DNA from: Bacteroidota bacterium
Lineage (GTDB): Bacteria; Bacteroidota; Bacteroidia; Flavobacteriales_D; Crocinitomicaceae
Reading direction: 5' to 3'
Assembly (NCBI GenBank): GCA_016866255.1
Contig: VGMY01000014.1
Location: forward strand, 1 to 59,071
Length of the DNA stretch: 59,071 nucleotides
The notes below the pieces were generated by a model, which saw only the letters and a list, made by a program, of their open reading frames with translations, had not been told where the DNA came from and made no database searches. This document shows, piece by piece, positions 9,129 to 18,272 of the stretch (position 1 is the first letter of the stretch; each line of letters opens with the position of its first letter). The position numbers and the translations under genes are program-made.

Positions 9129-9857
9129 TTATTTCTTCATCAATTTACCCATAACCACGCTTCCGTTCGCTTCAATTTGGTACATATAAGAACCAGAAGT
9201 TAGGTTAGCAATGGAGAAGTCGATTACGTTCAATGCAGTTGTATTTACCTTGCGTGAAGCAACCACTTTACCGGACAAATCAAACAAGGTAATAACAGCA
9301 GCATTGGAAGAAGTACCAAAGCTAAAAGTAACTACATCGCTGCTTGGGTTTGGAGAAACAGAAAGGTTTGCAATTGCACTCTCGTTCAAACCAACACCGC
9401 TTCCAGCACATGAATAGCAAGAGTCGTAGCAATAGCTTTGAGTTTGGTTCGCAGCCGGTATCACCAACACACGGTTAAACCCACCAAAACCGTCACCTAA
9501 ACCACAAGCTTCCAATGCAGGAACCCCTTCGTTCATTCCCCAGTTTCCGTTAACAAACTTGTAAAGAAGGGTATCTCCAGCAACTCCAGCAGGAAAGTCA
9601 ACCGCAAGCTCCCACATGTTGTTCGCAAGAGCTGTCATTCCTGATGTAGAAACAGTAGGTGACCAATCGGCCATGGGAGAGCCTCCTACGGTTCCTTGGC
9701 GAGCAGAAAAGTTACCGGCTATACGCATTCCGGTTCCATCAATGGTTGCGCCACCTGCGATGTAATTGGTTACGTCTACTTGAAACGTTACCTTGGCTTG
9801 TGCCATAGCAGCAACCCCAATAAAAAGGGCAGAAATTAAAGTAAACACTTTTTTCAT
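9129..9857 (-). CDS. Small T9SS-secreted protein with carbohydrate-binding-like module
   Basis: 242 residues. Signal peptide (1-19, ending AMAQA), one beta-sandwich module (about 22-140; VTFQVDVTNY, RIAGNFSA, LLYKFVNGNWGMNEG) like modules found in Bacteroidota secreted starch proteins, then a Cys-rich linker (CYDSCYSC) and a T9SS type A domain (SVSPNPSSD ... GSYMYQIEANG ... GKLMKK). No catalytic motif is visible. A surface starch-binding role, comparable to SusE/SusF, is inferred from position upstream of the amylase and from the module; it is not shown by the sequence. It has its own candidate promoter and terminator. Confidence 0.75.
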   Translation of the reverse strand: MKKVFTLISALFIGVAAMAQAKVTFQVDVTNYIAGGATIDGTGMRIAGNFSARQGTVGGSPMADWSPTVSTSGMTALANNMWELAVDFPAGVAGDTLLYKFVNGNWGMNEGVPALEACGLGDGFGGFNRVLVIPAANQTQSYCYDSCYSCAGSGVGLNESAIANLSVSPNPSSDVVTFSFGTSSNAAVITLFDLSGKVVASRKVNTTALNVIDFSIANLTSGSYMYQIEANGSVVMGKLMKK

Positions 9858-9890
9858 AGATAAAAATTTAAACGGTTAATACTTACTTAG

Positions 9891-9903
9891 TGTCATTTAG
9901 ACA
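9891..9903. promoter_or_regulatory. Near-palindrome TGTCATTTAGACA, candidate operator
   Basis: Arms TGTC and GACA separated by five A/T bases, matching the TGTC-ATTAT-GACA site at 483-495. It lies just downstream of the -7 element at 9908-9915, near the expected transcription start, a position suited to repression. Confidence 0.4.
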
Positions 9904-9907
9904 AGTT

Positions 9908-9915
9908 CAAAATTA
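9908..9915 (-). promoter_or_regulatory. Candidate -7 element (TAATTTTG) for the small T9SS protein gene
   Basis: Exact TAnnTTTG match on the minus strand in the 115-bp gap upstream of the gene starting at 9857, implying a 5' leader of about 45 nt. The upstream DNA is very A/T-rich with no clear -33 TTTG. Confidence 0.4.
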
Positions 9916-9972
9916 AAAATAAAATTTAATTTATTTGGAATTTAAGCAATATTTTGGTCAATGCATTGTTAA

Positions 9973-10779
9973 CTAGTCGATAAAGCCCAATGGACCAAGG
10001 TAAACCTGATGGTTTGATATTAAATTTTTTGGCTTTATCGAAAACAACCCAAAATACGAAGAACCGCTACCCGACATAGCGGCGTACATGGCACCTTGCC
10101 TTTTCAATTCGCTGATTCCTTCAGCAATCTCGGGGTGCACTTCTCCGATGGGGATTTCGAAATCGTTGATGTATTTTTCTTGCCAAGTATCGCAAGTTCC
10201 CGTTTTTCTGGATAATTCGGGTACTGGACGGGGCTTTACAGCCGCATAAGCCTTAGCGGTGCTGACATGGATTCCAGGGTTGTATACGGCTACATGCAGG
10301 TTATTCAAGTCCAACGATATCGGACTTAACACTTCCCCCCTACCTTCGGAAAATGCCGAAACGTTCTCAATGAAAAAAGGACAATCGCTGCCTAACTCAG
10401 ACGCCAATTCTTGCAACTCTCTCGTTGTGAGTTGAAGGGAAAACCATGCATTCAGCGCTTTAAGAGTAAAGGCTGCATCGGATGAACCGCCTCCTAATCC
10501 TGCACCGATGGGAATTTGTTTACGCAGGTGGATTCTTACAGGACCGATACCATAGGCTTTTTGGAGCAACTGATAGGCTTTTTCCACCAGAGCCGCAGCA
10601 CCACCTTGAGGAATGGACAAACCCGTTGCATGGTACTCAAAAACTTCAGAGGCCGTAATTTCGAGAATATCGAACAGGGGTATTGGCAGCATAATGCTTT
10701 GAATGTCGTGAAAGCCATCGCTGCGTTTTCTTAGAACGCGCAATCCCAAGTTTATTTTGGCATTAGGATAAACGATCAT
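9973..10779 (-). CDS. ispE: 4-diphosphocytidyl-2-C-methyl-D-erythritol kinase
   Basis: 268-residue GHMP kinase of the MEP isoprenoid pathway, phosphorylating CDP-methylerythritol. [11 protein letters not shown] near the N-terminus and the phosphate-binding loop [14 protein letters not shown] are diagnostic, and [10 protein letters not shown] is the C-terminal glycine motif. I start it at the ATG at 10779: a TTG at 10788 would add three residues but lies inside an exact -7 element (10786-10793). Divergent from accA across 61 bp. Confidence 0.93.
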   Translation of the reverse strand: MIVYPNAKINLGLRVLRKRSDGFHDIQSIMLPIPLFDILEITASEVFEYHATGLSIPQGGAAALVEKAYQLLQKAYGIGPVRIHLRKQIPIGAGLGGGSSDAAFTLKALNAWFSLQLTTRELQELASELGSDCPFFIENVSAFSEGRGEVLSPISLDLNNLHVAVYNPGIHVSTAKAYAAVKPRPVPELSRKTGTCDTWQEKYINDFEIPIGEVHPEIAEGISELKRQGAMYAAMSGSGSSYFGLFSIKPKNLISNHQVYLGPLGFID

Positions 10780-10785
10780 GTGGAA

Positions 10786-10793
10786 CAAAAATA
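10786..10793 (-). promoter_or_regulatory. Candidate -7 element (TATTTTTG) of ispE
   Basis: Exact TAnnTTTG match ending 7 bp before the ispE ATG, which would make the transcript leaderless or nearly so. It also argues against the alternative TTG start at 10788. Confidence 0.4.
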
Positions 10794-10813
10794 CGAGAAC
10801 GTGTTTAATTTTT

Positions 10814-10821
10814 TACTTTTG
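10814..10821 (+). promoter_or_regulatory. Candidate -7 element (TACTTTTG) of accA
   Basis: Exact TAnnTTTG match on the plus strand 19 bp upstream of the accA ATG. It faces away from the ispE element about 20 bp to its left. No convincing -33 element. Confidence 0.4.
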
Positions 10822-10840
10822 TTGTTTAGTTATTAAGGAT

Positions 10841-11794
10841 ATGAGCCATTACTTAGATTTTGAGGCACCCCTGAAAGAACTTCAGGAACAAATAGAGCAA
10901 ACACAACAAATTGGTAAATCCACAGAGGTGGATATGTCCGATAAAATAGATGCCTTGCAGCAAAAATATGCGCAAACCGCCCAAGAACTTTTTGCCAACC
11001 TGAGTCCTTGGCAACGGGTGCAATTATCGCGGCATCCAGACCGCCCATACGCTTTGGCTTATATTAATGCCATTTCCGATGGTAGTTTTATGGAATTGCA
11101 CGGCGATCGCAACGTTAAAGATGACAAGGCGATGATTGGTGGATTTGGATTACTGGACGGCCGTACCGTAATGTTCGTAGGACAACAAAAAGGGATTAAT
11201 ACTAAAATGCGTCAGTACCGCAATTTTGGGATGGCCAATCCAGAAGGTTATCGAAAGGCTTTACGCCTCATGAAACTGGCAGAAAAATTCAATAAACCCA
11301 TTGTAACTTTTATCGATACCCCCGGTGCATTTCCCGGCTTAGAGGCGGAAGAACGTGGACAAGGAGAGGCCATTGCACGCAACATATACGAAATGATGCG
11401 CCTTAGCGTTCCGGTCATCTGCATTATTATAGGTGAGGGGGCATCTGGTGGAGCATTAGGCATCGGAGTTGGGGACAAGGTGGTCATGCTCGAAAACACA
11501 TGGTACTCGGTAATTTCGCCGGAAAGTTGCTCTTCGATACTTTGGCGTTCCTGGGAACATAAGGAAAAAGCCGCCAGCGCTCTCAAATTAACCCCTCAAG
11601 ATATGAAGGGATTTGGCCTGGTAGACGATATCATTAAAGAACCAATTACGGGTGCCCATCGAAATCACAACGAAATATTTACCTCTGTAAAGGCGTCTAT
11701 TCTCAATTATTTAAAGGAACTTGACGTTATCTCACCCAAAGACCGCATTAACTTTCGGATAGAAAAATTTAATAAAATGGGGGTTTGGAACTAA
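10841..11794 (+). CDS. accA: Acetyl-CoA carboxylase carboxyltransferase subunit alpha
   Basis: 317 residues, the usual AccA length, starting [14 protein letters not shown]. The upstream in-frame extension to 10778 is rejected because it crosses the promoter region and lacks similarity; AAGGA five bases before the ATG at 10841 supports this start. N-terminal helical segment, then a crotonase-fold domain with [12 protein letters not shown] and [13 protein letters not shown]. With AccD (not in this window) it transfers carboxyl from biotin to acetyl-CoA in the first step of fatty acid synthesis. recG follows after 12 bp. Confidence 0.95.
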   Translation: MSHYLDFEAPLKELQEQIEQTQQIGKSTEVDMSDKIDALQQKYAQTAQELFANLSPWQRVQLSRHPDRPYALAYINAISDGSFMELHGDRNVKDDKAMIGGFGLLDGRTVMFVGQQKGINTKMRQYRNFGMANPEGYRKALRLMKLAEKFNKPIVTFIDTPGAFPGLEAEERGQGEAIARNIYEMMRLSVPVICIIIGEGASGGALGIGVGDKVVMLENTWYSVISPESCSSILWRSWEHKEKAASALKLTPQDMKGFGLVDDIIKEPITGAHRNHNEIFTSVKASILNYLKELDVISPKDRINFRIEKFNKMGVWN

Positions 11795-11806
11795 TTTCCG
11801 CGGCAA

Positions 11807-13903
11807 ATGGCTGAAGCAATCCACACCCCCATTGCCTACCTCAAAGGCATTGGTCCTGAAAAAGCCGCACTGCTCAAGAAAGAATTAAATGTTGCCACAT
11901 ACTGGGATTTATTGAACCACTTTCCCTTCCGTTACATTGATCGCTCGATGGTTGCTACCTGTCGGTCAATCCCTGAGAGCGACGGCCATATTCAGTTGGA
12001 AGGATATGTAGATTCGCTTCAAGAATTAGGAGCCGGCCGAGCCAAACGTCTGCAATGCCGATTTTGCGACGATACAGGGAGCATTCAACTCATTTGGTTT
12101 CAGGGTTGGCGTTGGATAAAACCTACGCTGGTGCCAGGTAAAAAATTCAGAATATTTGGGCGCCCAAAATTAAACGGTGCTTTTTGGAGTATTGCTCATC
12201 CTGAAATCAGCACGGCAGATGAGCAACAGGTAACCGGGTACCAGCCCATTTACCCAAGCACAGAAAAATTAAGCGCAAAAGGCTTACATTCAAGGGGTAT
12301 CGAGAAAATGACCAAATCGATATTGGCTAAAGTAGCCATAGATGACCTTACCGACCGTTTGCCCGAAGATCTGCGCGAAAAAAACAAGTTGGTTGGATAT
12401 GCAACAGCTATCAGAAATATCCACACACCAAATACCGAGGAGGATTTTGTTGAGGCAAAACGAAGGTTTGTATTTGAAGAATTATTTCTTCTGCAGCTTG
12501 AAATGTTGCTCAGAAAAGGACTCCGAAAGCGTACCGAACAAGGGTACACATTCACAAAAACGGGTAAAAATCTTGCGGATTTATACCATCATAAATTACC
12601 TTTCGATTTAACAGAAGCTCAAAAAAAGGTGATTCGGGAAATTCATCAAGACATGAAAACAGGGGAACCCATGAACCGTTTGCTTCAAGGAGATGTTGGA
12701 TCAGGTAAAACCTTAGTTGCTTTAATAACGATGCTCATAGCGCAAGGTAACGGGTTTCAATCTGCCTTGTTGGCGCCCACCGAAATTCTGGCCAATCAGC
12801 ATTTTGAAACCATTTCGGCGTTACTAAGCGATTTACCAATTAACGTCGCATTATTGACTGGCTCCGTCAAACGTTCATTGAGAAAGCCAATTCTTTCAGG
12901 ATTACAAGATGGGGAAATTAATTTCTTAGTTGGTACCCATGCACTTTTGGAGGACGAGGTGCAATTTTCAAATTTAGGTTTGGTGGTGATTGATGAGCAA
13001 CACCGCTTCGGGGTTGCACAACGTGCAAAGATGCGAGGTAAAAGTTCCTTGTCCCCGCATGTTCTGGTAATGACCGCAACTCCCATTCCTCGAACCCTCG
13101 CCATGACATTTTACGGCGATTTGGACGTATCGGTAATCGATGAATTACCCCCTGGAAGAAAACCCATTAAAACAATGCATCGTTTTGAGTCGCACCGCCC
13201 TCAATTGTACCAGTTTATGCAAGAACAAATTTCCCTCGGGAGGCAAATTTATATTGTATACCCTCTAATTGCGGAGAGCGAAACGTTGGATTTTAAAAAC
13301 CTCGAAGACGGCTTTCAAACGATTTCCGAAGCATTTCCTTTGCCAAAATATCAAGTGAGCATGGTTCACGGAAAATTACGCCCCGAGGAAAAAGATCGGG
13401 AAATGCAACGATTCGTCGAGGGGACCACCAACATCATGGTAGCAACCACAGTAATTGAGGTCGGTGTTAATGTGCCCAATGCCTCAGTCATGGTTATCGA
13501 GAGTGCTCAGCGCTTTGGCCTCTCGCAATTGCACCAGTTGCGCGGAAGAGTTGGTCGGGGAGCAGACAAATCCTACTGCATTTTGATGACCGATTATGAA
13601 CTGTCGAAAGAATCGAAAAAACGCATGGATACAATGACCGAAACCAACGACGGCTTCAAGATTGCCGAAGTAGACCTCAAGTTGAGGGGCCCAGGAGACC
13701 TAATGGGAACGCAGCAAAGCGGCTCGCTAAATCTAAAGATAGCCGACCTCTCCAAAGACCAAGCCATGGTGATTCAGGCGAGGGAAGATGCCATCGCCTT
13801 GTACTCGAGCGATCCAAAATTAGCTTCCCCTTCCCGGAAAAATTTGAGAAATTTAATGGTACAACTCTTCAAGAACAAACCTCAATGGGACAAAATCGGG
13901 TAA
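11807..13903 (+). CDS. recG: ATP-dependent DNA helicase RecG
   Basis: 698 residues. N-terminal wedge/OB domain (YLKGIGPEKAALLKKEL; IQLIWFQGW), SF2 helicase core with Walker A QGDVGSGKT (about 295-303), Walker B/box II VIDEQHRFG, motif III TATPIPRT, motif VI QLRGRVGRG, and the C-terminal GPGDLMGTQQSG motif typical of RecG. It remodels stalled forks and branched DNA. Likely co-transcribed with accA and ends at a bidirectional terminator shared with rpoC. Confidence 0.96.
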   Translation: MAEAIHTPIAYLKGIGPEKAALLKKELNVATYWDLLNHFPFRYIDRSMVATCRSIPESDGHIQLEGYVDSLQELGAGRAKRLQCRFCDDTGSIQLIWFQGWRWIKPTLVPGKKFRIFGRPKLNGAFWSIAHPEISTADEQQVTGYQPIYPSTEKLSAKGLHSRGIEKMTKSILAKVAIDDLTDRLPEDLREKNKLVGYATAIRNIHTPNTEEDFVEAKRRFVFEELFLLQLEMLLRKGLRKRTEQGYTFTKTGKNLADLYHHKLPFDLTEAQKKVIREIHQDMKTGEPMNRLLQGDVGSGKTLVALITMLIAQGNGFQSALLAPTEILANQHFETISALLSDLPINVALLTGSVKRSLRKPILSGLQDGEINFLVGTHALLEDEVQFSNLGLVVIDEQHRFGVAQRAKMRGKSSLSPHVLVMTATPIPRTLAMTFYGDLDVSVIDELPPGRKPIKTMHRFESHRPQLYQFMQEQISLGRQIYIVYPLIAESETLDFKNLEDGFQTISEAFPLPKYQVSMVHGKLRPEEKDREMQRFVEGTTNIMVATTVIEVGVNVPNASVMVIESAQRFGLSQLHQLRGRVGRGADKSYCILMTDYELSKESKKRMDTMTETNDGFKIAEVDLKLRGPGDLMGTQQSGSLNLKIADLSKDQAMVIQAREDAIALYSSDPKLASPSRKNLRNLMVQLFKNKPQWDKIG

Positions 13904-13904
13904 A

Positions 13905-13929
13905 AAAATCCCGCTTAAAGCGGGATTTT
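13905..13929. terminator. Bidirectional intrinsic terminator between recG and rpoC
   Basis: Perfect 10-bp inverted repeat AAAATCCCGC-TTAAA-GCGGGATTTT between convergent genes. The A/T ends of the arms supply a U-tract in either direction. Confidence 0.85.
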
Positions 13930-13946
13930 AACCATTCTTAACGCGT

Positions 13947-16900
13947 TTATTCGTCGTCTCGTTCTTCGCTAAGTTTCTCCATAACCTCCTTAGACCCGAC
14001 GATCATTTTCTGAAACGACCTTACACCAGTTCCTGCCGGAATTAAATGACCAACAATCACGTTTTCTTTTAATCCCAGAAGATAATCTTCCTTACCTGAA
14101 ATAGCCGCCTCATTCAATACTTTCGTGGTTTCTTGGAAAGAAGCTGCTGAAATGAAGGATTGTGTTTGCAATGAAGCTCTCGTAATCCCTTGCAGCAGCG
14201 GAGTAGAGGTTGCTGGACGCGCCTTTCGGGCTTCAATCAAACGTTTGTCTTCTCGCTTTAGCTTGGAATTTTCATCGCGAAACTTACGCACCGAAATGAT
14301 TTGCCCGGCTTCCACTTCCGTCGAATCACCGGCATCTCTCACGAACATCATACCGTAGAGAGCGTCATTGGCTTCCATAATATCTGCTTTATGGATGGAC
14401 TGCCCTTCAAGAAAGCGGGTGTCACCAGCATAAATGATTTCGGCTTTCAGCATCATCTGACGAACAATTACTTCAAAATGTTTGTCGTTGATTTTTACCC
14501 CTTGCAAACGGTATACTTCTTGAATTTCATTAACGATATACTCTTGGACCTTAGTCGGACCTTCAATGTTTAAGATATCATTCGGCGTAATGGCACCGTC
14601 CGAAAGTGGACTCCCTGCTCTTACGAAATCGTTTTGTTGTACCAAAATATGTTTCGAAAGCGGAACGAGATATTTTTTCGGGTCTCCTGACTTAGGCGTA
14701 ATGATTATCTCACGGTTTCCGCGTTTGATCGTACCAAAAGATGCCGTTCCATCGATTTCGGAAACAACCGCAGGATTGGACGGGTTGCGCGCTTCGAATA
14801 ATTCGGTAACACGTGGTAAACCACCGGTGATATCTCCCGATTTACCGGAGGTTCTTGGGATTTTCACCAACGTTTCACCTGCTTCAACCGTGACTCCGTT
14901 TTTAACGATTACGTTTGCACCAACGGGAAGCGAATACTCCCTCATGGTTTCTTGTGACTTAGGATCAACAATGTGTATCGCCGGATTTCGTCGTTTGTCT
15001 CGTGATTCGATGATAACAATTCGGTCGAATCCGGTTTGCTCATCCATTTCTTCACGGTAGGTAATTCCTGGTTCCATGTCCTTGAACAACACCTTACCCT
15101 TGACTTCCGTAATGATCAAAGCATTGTACGGGTCCCACTTACAAATCACATCTCCTTTTTTGATGGATTTCTGTCCACTAATCATTAAATCTGAACCGTA
15201 AGGAATGTTCACATTCATTAAAACAATTCCAGTTTTTTCATCAATAACCCTGACTTCTCCTGAACGACCAACAACGATGGTTTTCGTGGTTCCGTCGCTT
15301 CCTTTAAAATCAATGGTTCTTAATTCTTCAATCTCGAGTTTACCTGAATGTTTCGCTTTAATATCGGAACTGTCAGCAATGTTTGATGCTGTACCTCCGA
15401 CGTGGAAGGTTCTCAAGGTTAACTGCGTACCTGGTTCACCGATGGATTGTGCCGCAATAACCCCTACTGCATCACCAATCTGGGTTGGACGATGGGTTGA
15501 CAAGTTTCTGCCGTAACATTTTGCACAAACCCCTTTTCGCATTTCGCAGGTTAATACGGATCGGATTTCCACCTCTTCAATGCCGTTAAGCTCAATTTCC
15601 TTGGCTATGTCCTCGGTGATCAACTCACCGCTCCCAACGATCAATCGATTGGAGTCGGGTACGAATACATCGTGTACCGAGGTTCTGCCCAAGATTCGAT
15701 CGTACAGTGGCTCAATAACTTCATCGCTCTTTTTCAACGCAGAGGCAACAATACCACGAAGGGTACCACAATCTTCTGAGTTAATCACTACATCCTGAGC
15801 TACGTCCACAAGACGGCGTGTTAAATAACCCGCATCCGCTGTTTTAAGTGCGGTATCGGCAAGGCCCTTACGAGCACCGTGCGTAGAAATGAAGTACTCA
15901 AGGATGGAAAGGCCCTCTTTGAAATTGGAAAGGATGGGATTCTCGATAATTTCCTGGGTGGTGGCGCCTGATTTTTGCGGCTTAGCCATCAATCCTCGCA
16001 TTCCTGAGAGCTGTCGAATTTGTTCCCTCGAACCGCGTGCGCCCGAATCGAACATCATGTAAATTGGATTGAACCCTTGACGATCGGACTTAAGCTGATC
16101 CATTAATGTTTGAGTCAATCGGGAGTTGGTATGCGTCCAGATATCGATGATTTGATTGTATCGCTCGTTGTTGGTGATAAATCCATTTCGGTAATTGTCC
16201 ATCACGTCCAAGACTTCCGCCTCGGCTTTTGCTACCAACTCAGCTTTTTGTGTCGGGATGATAATGTTATCGAGGTTAAAGGACAAGCCTCCTTTGAAGG
16301 CCATTCCGTAACCCAGGTTCTTAATATCATCCAAGAACTGAGCCGTTCGAGACGTTCCTGAGACCTTCAGAACTTCACCGATAATGTCTCGCAAAGCCTT
16401 TTTTGTCAACACGTCATTGATAAATCCTGCTTCACGCGGTACTTTTTCGTTAAAAAGCACCCTACCGCAGGTTGTTTCAATCAATTTTAAGGTAGGAATA
16501 CCTTGCTCATTCAAGTCAAATGCCTTAACCTTGATGGGCGCGTGTAAATCCAATTTACGCTCGTTGTAGGCTATGATGACTTCCTCGGGGGAATAAAACG
16601 TTTTTCCTTCTCCAAGCACTCTTTCGTTTTCCGTTGATACTTTTCCCTTCGTCATGTAATACAATCCAAGAACCATATCTTGGGAAGGGACCGCTATTGG
16701 AGCACCATTCGCAGGGTTCAATATGTTGTGCGAAGCCAACATCAGTAATTGAGCCTCTAAAATTGCAGCATTTCCCAAGGGGAGGTGGACCGCCATTTGG
16801 TCACCATCGAAGTCAGCATTAAATGCTGTTGTAACCAGGGGATGCAACCTAATTGCTTTACCTTCTATTAATTTCGGTTGAAAGGCCTGAATACCTAAAC

Positions 16901-18248
16901 GGTGAAGCGTTGGGGCCCTGTTCAGAAGGACGGGGTGCCCTTTCAAGACATTCTCCAAGATATCCCAAACTACCGGTTCTTTTTTATCAACGATTTTTTT
17001 GGCGGATTTCACCGTTTTCACGATACCTCGTTCGATCATTTTACGGATAATAAAGGGCTTGTAAAGTTCCGCAGCCATGTCTTTGGGCAATCCGCATTCG
17101 TGTAATTTTAAATCGGGTCCTACGACAATAACGGAACGGGCAGAGTAATCAACTCTTTTTCCGAGAAGGTTTTGACGAAAACGTCCTTGTTTACCTTTCA
17201 AAGAGTCAGAAAGTGACTTCAAAGCACGGTTGGATTCCGTTTTTACAGCACTGGACTTTCGCGAGTTATCAAACAATGAGTCGACCGCTTCTTGAAGCAT
17301 TCGCTTTTCGTTTCGCAAAATCACTTCCGGAGCTTTGATTTCAATTAGGCGTTTTAAACGGTTATTTCGAATAATCACGCGTCGGTACAAATCGTTCAAA
17401 TCCGAAGTGGCAAATCGGCCGCCATCAAGAGGGACGAGAGGGCGCAATTCCGGTGGAATTACAGGAACTACTTTTACAATCATCCATTCTGGTCGGTTGT
17501 CGATCCGCGTTTGAGACTCACGCATGGCTTCAACAACCTGTAGCCTTTTAAGGGCCTCATTCTTGCGTTGCACTGAGGATTCGGTCTCCGCAGAAATGCG
17601 TAGATCATTGGAAAGCTTATTTAAATCAAGGACCTTTAATAAGTCGTGCAACGCTTCGGCTCCCATTTTCGCTACGAATTTGTTAGGATCCGAATCCTCT
17701 AAATAATGGTTGTCCTTTAATGCAGGGTTATCAATGAGATCTAAATAGTCCTCCTCCGATAAGAAGTCATATTTTTTAAGGTTGACTCCTTCTATGGTAT
17801 TCGCCAAACCTTCTTGAATTACGACATAGCGTTCGTAATAGATTATTTGATCCAACTTTTTGGTAGGAATTCCCAGTAGATAACCGATTTTATTTGGAAG
17901 AGAACGAAAATACCAGATATGGGCCACCGGAACTACGAGGCCAATGTGGCCCATACGCTCTCTACGAACTTTTTTCTCGGTAACTTCCACACCACAACGA
18001 TCGCATATGATTCCTTTGTAGCGAATTCGCTTATATTTACCGCAATGGCATTCGTAATCTTTTACAGGGCCGAAAATACGCTCACAAAACAATCCGTCCC
18101 GTTCCGGTTTATAGGTTCGGTAATTAATGGTTTCGGGCTTTAATACCTCGCCACTTGATTGCTCCAAAATTACTTCCGGTGAAGCAAGTGAGATGGTTAT
18201 TTTATTGAAACTATTTTGTTTTTTGGGGGCTTCTTTTTTAAACGCCAT
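13947..18248 (-). CDS. rpoC: RNA polymerase subunit beta'
   Basis: 1433 residues. N-terminal zinc ribbon ([20 protein letters not shown]), catalytic Mg-binding loop [12 protein letters not shown], second Cys cluster ([19 protein letters not shown]), bridge helix/trigger loop region ([32 protein letters not shown]). Full length with no break. Starts 24 bp after the rpoB stop and is the last gene of the tRNA-tuf-rpl-rpo run; terminates at the hairpin 13905-13929. Confidence 0.98.
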   Translation of the reverse strand: MAFKKEAPKKQNSFNKITISLASPEVILEQSSGEVLKPETINYRTYKPERDGLFCERIFGPVKDYECHCGKYKRIRYKGIICDRCGVEVTEKKVRRERMGHIGLVVPVAHIWYFRSLPNKIGYLLGIPTKKLDQIIYYERYVVIQEGLANTIEGVNLKKYDFLSEEDYLDLIDNPALKDNHYLEDSDPNKFVAKMGAEALHDLLKVLDLNKLSNDLRISAETESSVQRKNEALKRLQVVEAMRESQTRIDNRPEWMIVKVVPVIPPELRPLVPLDGGRFATSDLNDLYRRVIIRNNRLKRLIEIKAPEVILRNEKRMLQEAVDSLFDNSRKSSAVKTESNRALKSLSDSLKGKQGRFRQNLLGKRVDYSARSVIVVGPDLKLHECGLPKDMAAELYKPFIIRKMIERGIVKTVKSAKKIVDKKEPVVWDILENVLKGHPVLLNRAPTLHRLGIQAFQPKLIEGKAIRLHPLVTTAFNADFDGDQMAVHLPLGNAAILEAQLLMLASHNILNPANGAPIAVPSQDMVLGLYYMTKGKVSTENERVLGEGKTFYSPEEVIIAYNERKLDLHAPIKVKAFDLNEQGIPTLKLIETTCGRVLFNEKVPREAGFINDVLTKKALRDIIGEVLKVSGTSRTAQFLDDIKNLGYGMAFKGGLSFNLDNIIIPTQKAELVAKAEAEVLDVMDNYRNGFITNNERYNQIIDIWTHTNSRLTQTLMDQLKSDRQGFNPIYMMFDSGARGSREQIRQLSGMRGLMAKPQKSGATTQEIIENPILSNFKEGLSILEYFISTHGARKGLADTALKTADAGYLTRRLVDVAQDVVINSEDCGTLRGIVASALKKSDEVIEPLYDRILGRTSVHDVFVPDSNRLIVGSGELITEDIAKEIELNGIEEVEIRSVLTCEMRKGVCAKCYGRNLSTHRPTQIGDAVGVIAAQSIGEPGTQLTLRTFHVGGTASNIADSSDIKAKHSGKLEIEELRTIDFKGSDGTTKTIVVGRSGEVRVIDEKTGIVLMNVNIPYGSDLMISGQKSIKKGDVICKWDPYNALIITEVKGKVLFKDMEPGITYREEMDEQTGFDRIVIIESRDKRRNPAIHIVDPKSQETMREYSLPVGANVIVKNGVTVEAGETLVKIPRTSGKSGDITGGLPRVTELFEARNPSNPAVVSEIDGTASFGTIKRGNREIIITPKSGDPKKYLVPLSKHILVQQNDFVRAGSPLSDGAITPNDILNIEGPTKVQEYIVNEIQEVYRLQGVKINDKHFEVIVRQMMLKAEIIYAGDTRFLEGQSIHKADIMEANDALYGMMFVRDAGDSTEVEAGQIISVRKFRDENSKLKREDKRLIEARKARPATSTPLLQGITRASLQTQSFISAASFQETTKVLNEAAISGKEDYLLGLKENVIVGHLIPAGTGVRSFQKMIVGSKEVMEKLSEERDDE

Positions 18249-18272
18249 TGTATTTTTTTTTTCTTAGATTAA

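Noticed and set aside
10778..10840. 21-codon N-terminal extension of accA
   Set aside because: Would cross the ispE/accA promoter region; the conserved protein and AAGGA site start at 10841.
14566..15060. 164-codon open frame antisense to rpoC
   Set aside because: Lies wholly within a conserved gene and resembles no protein; a shadow frame.
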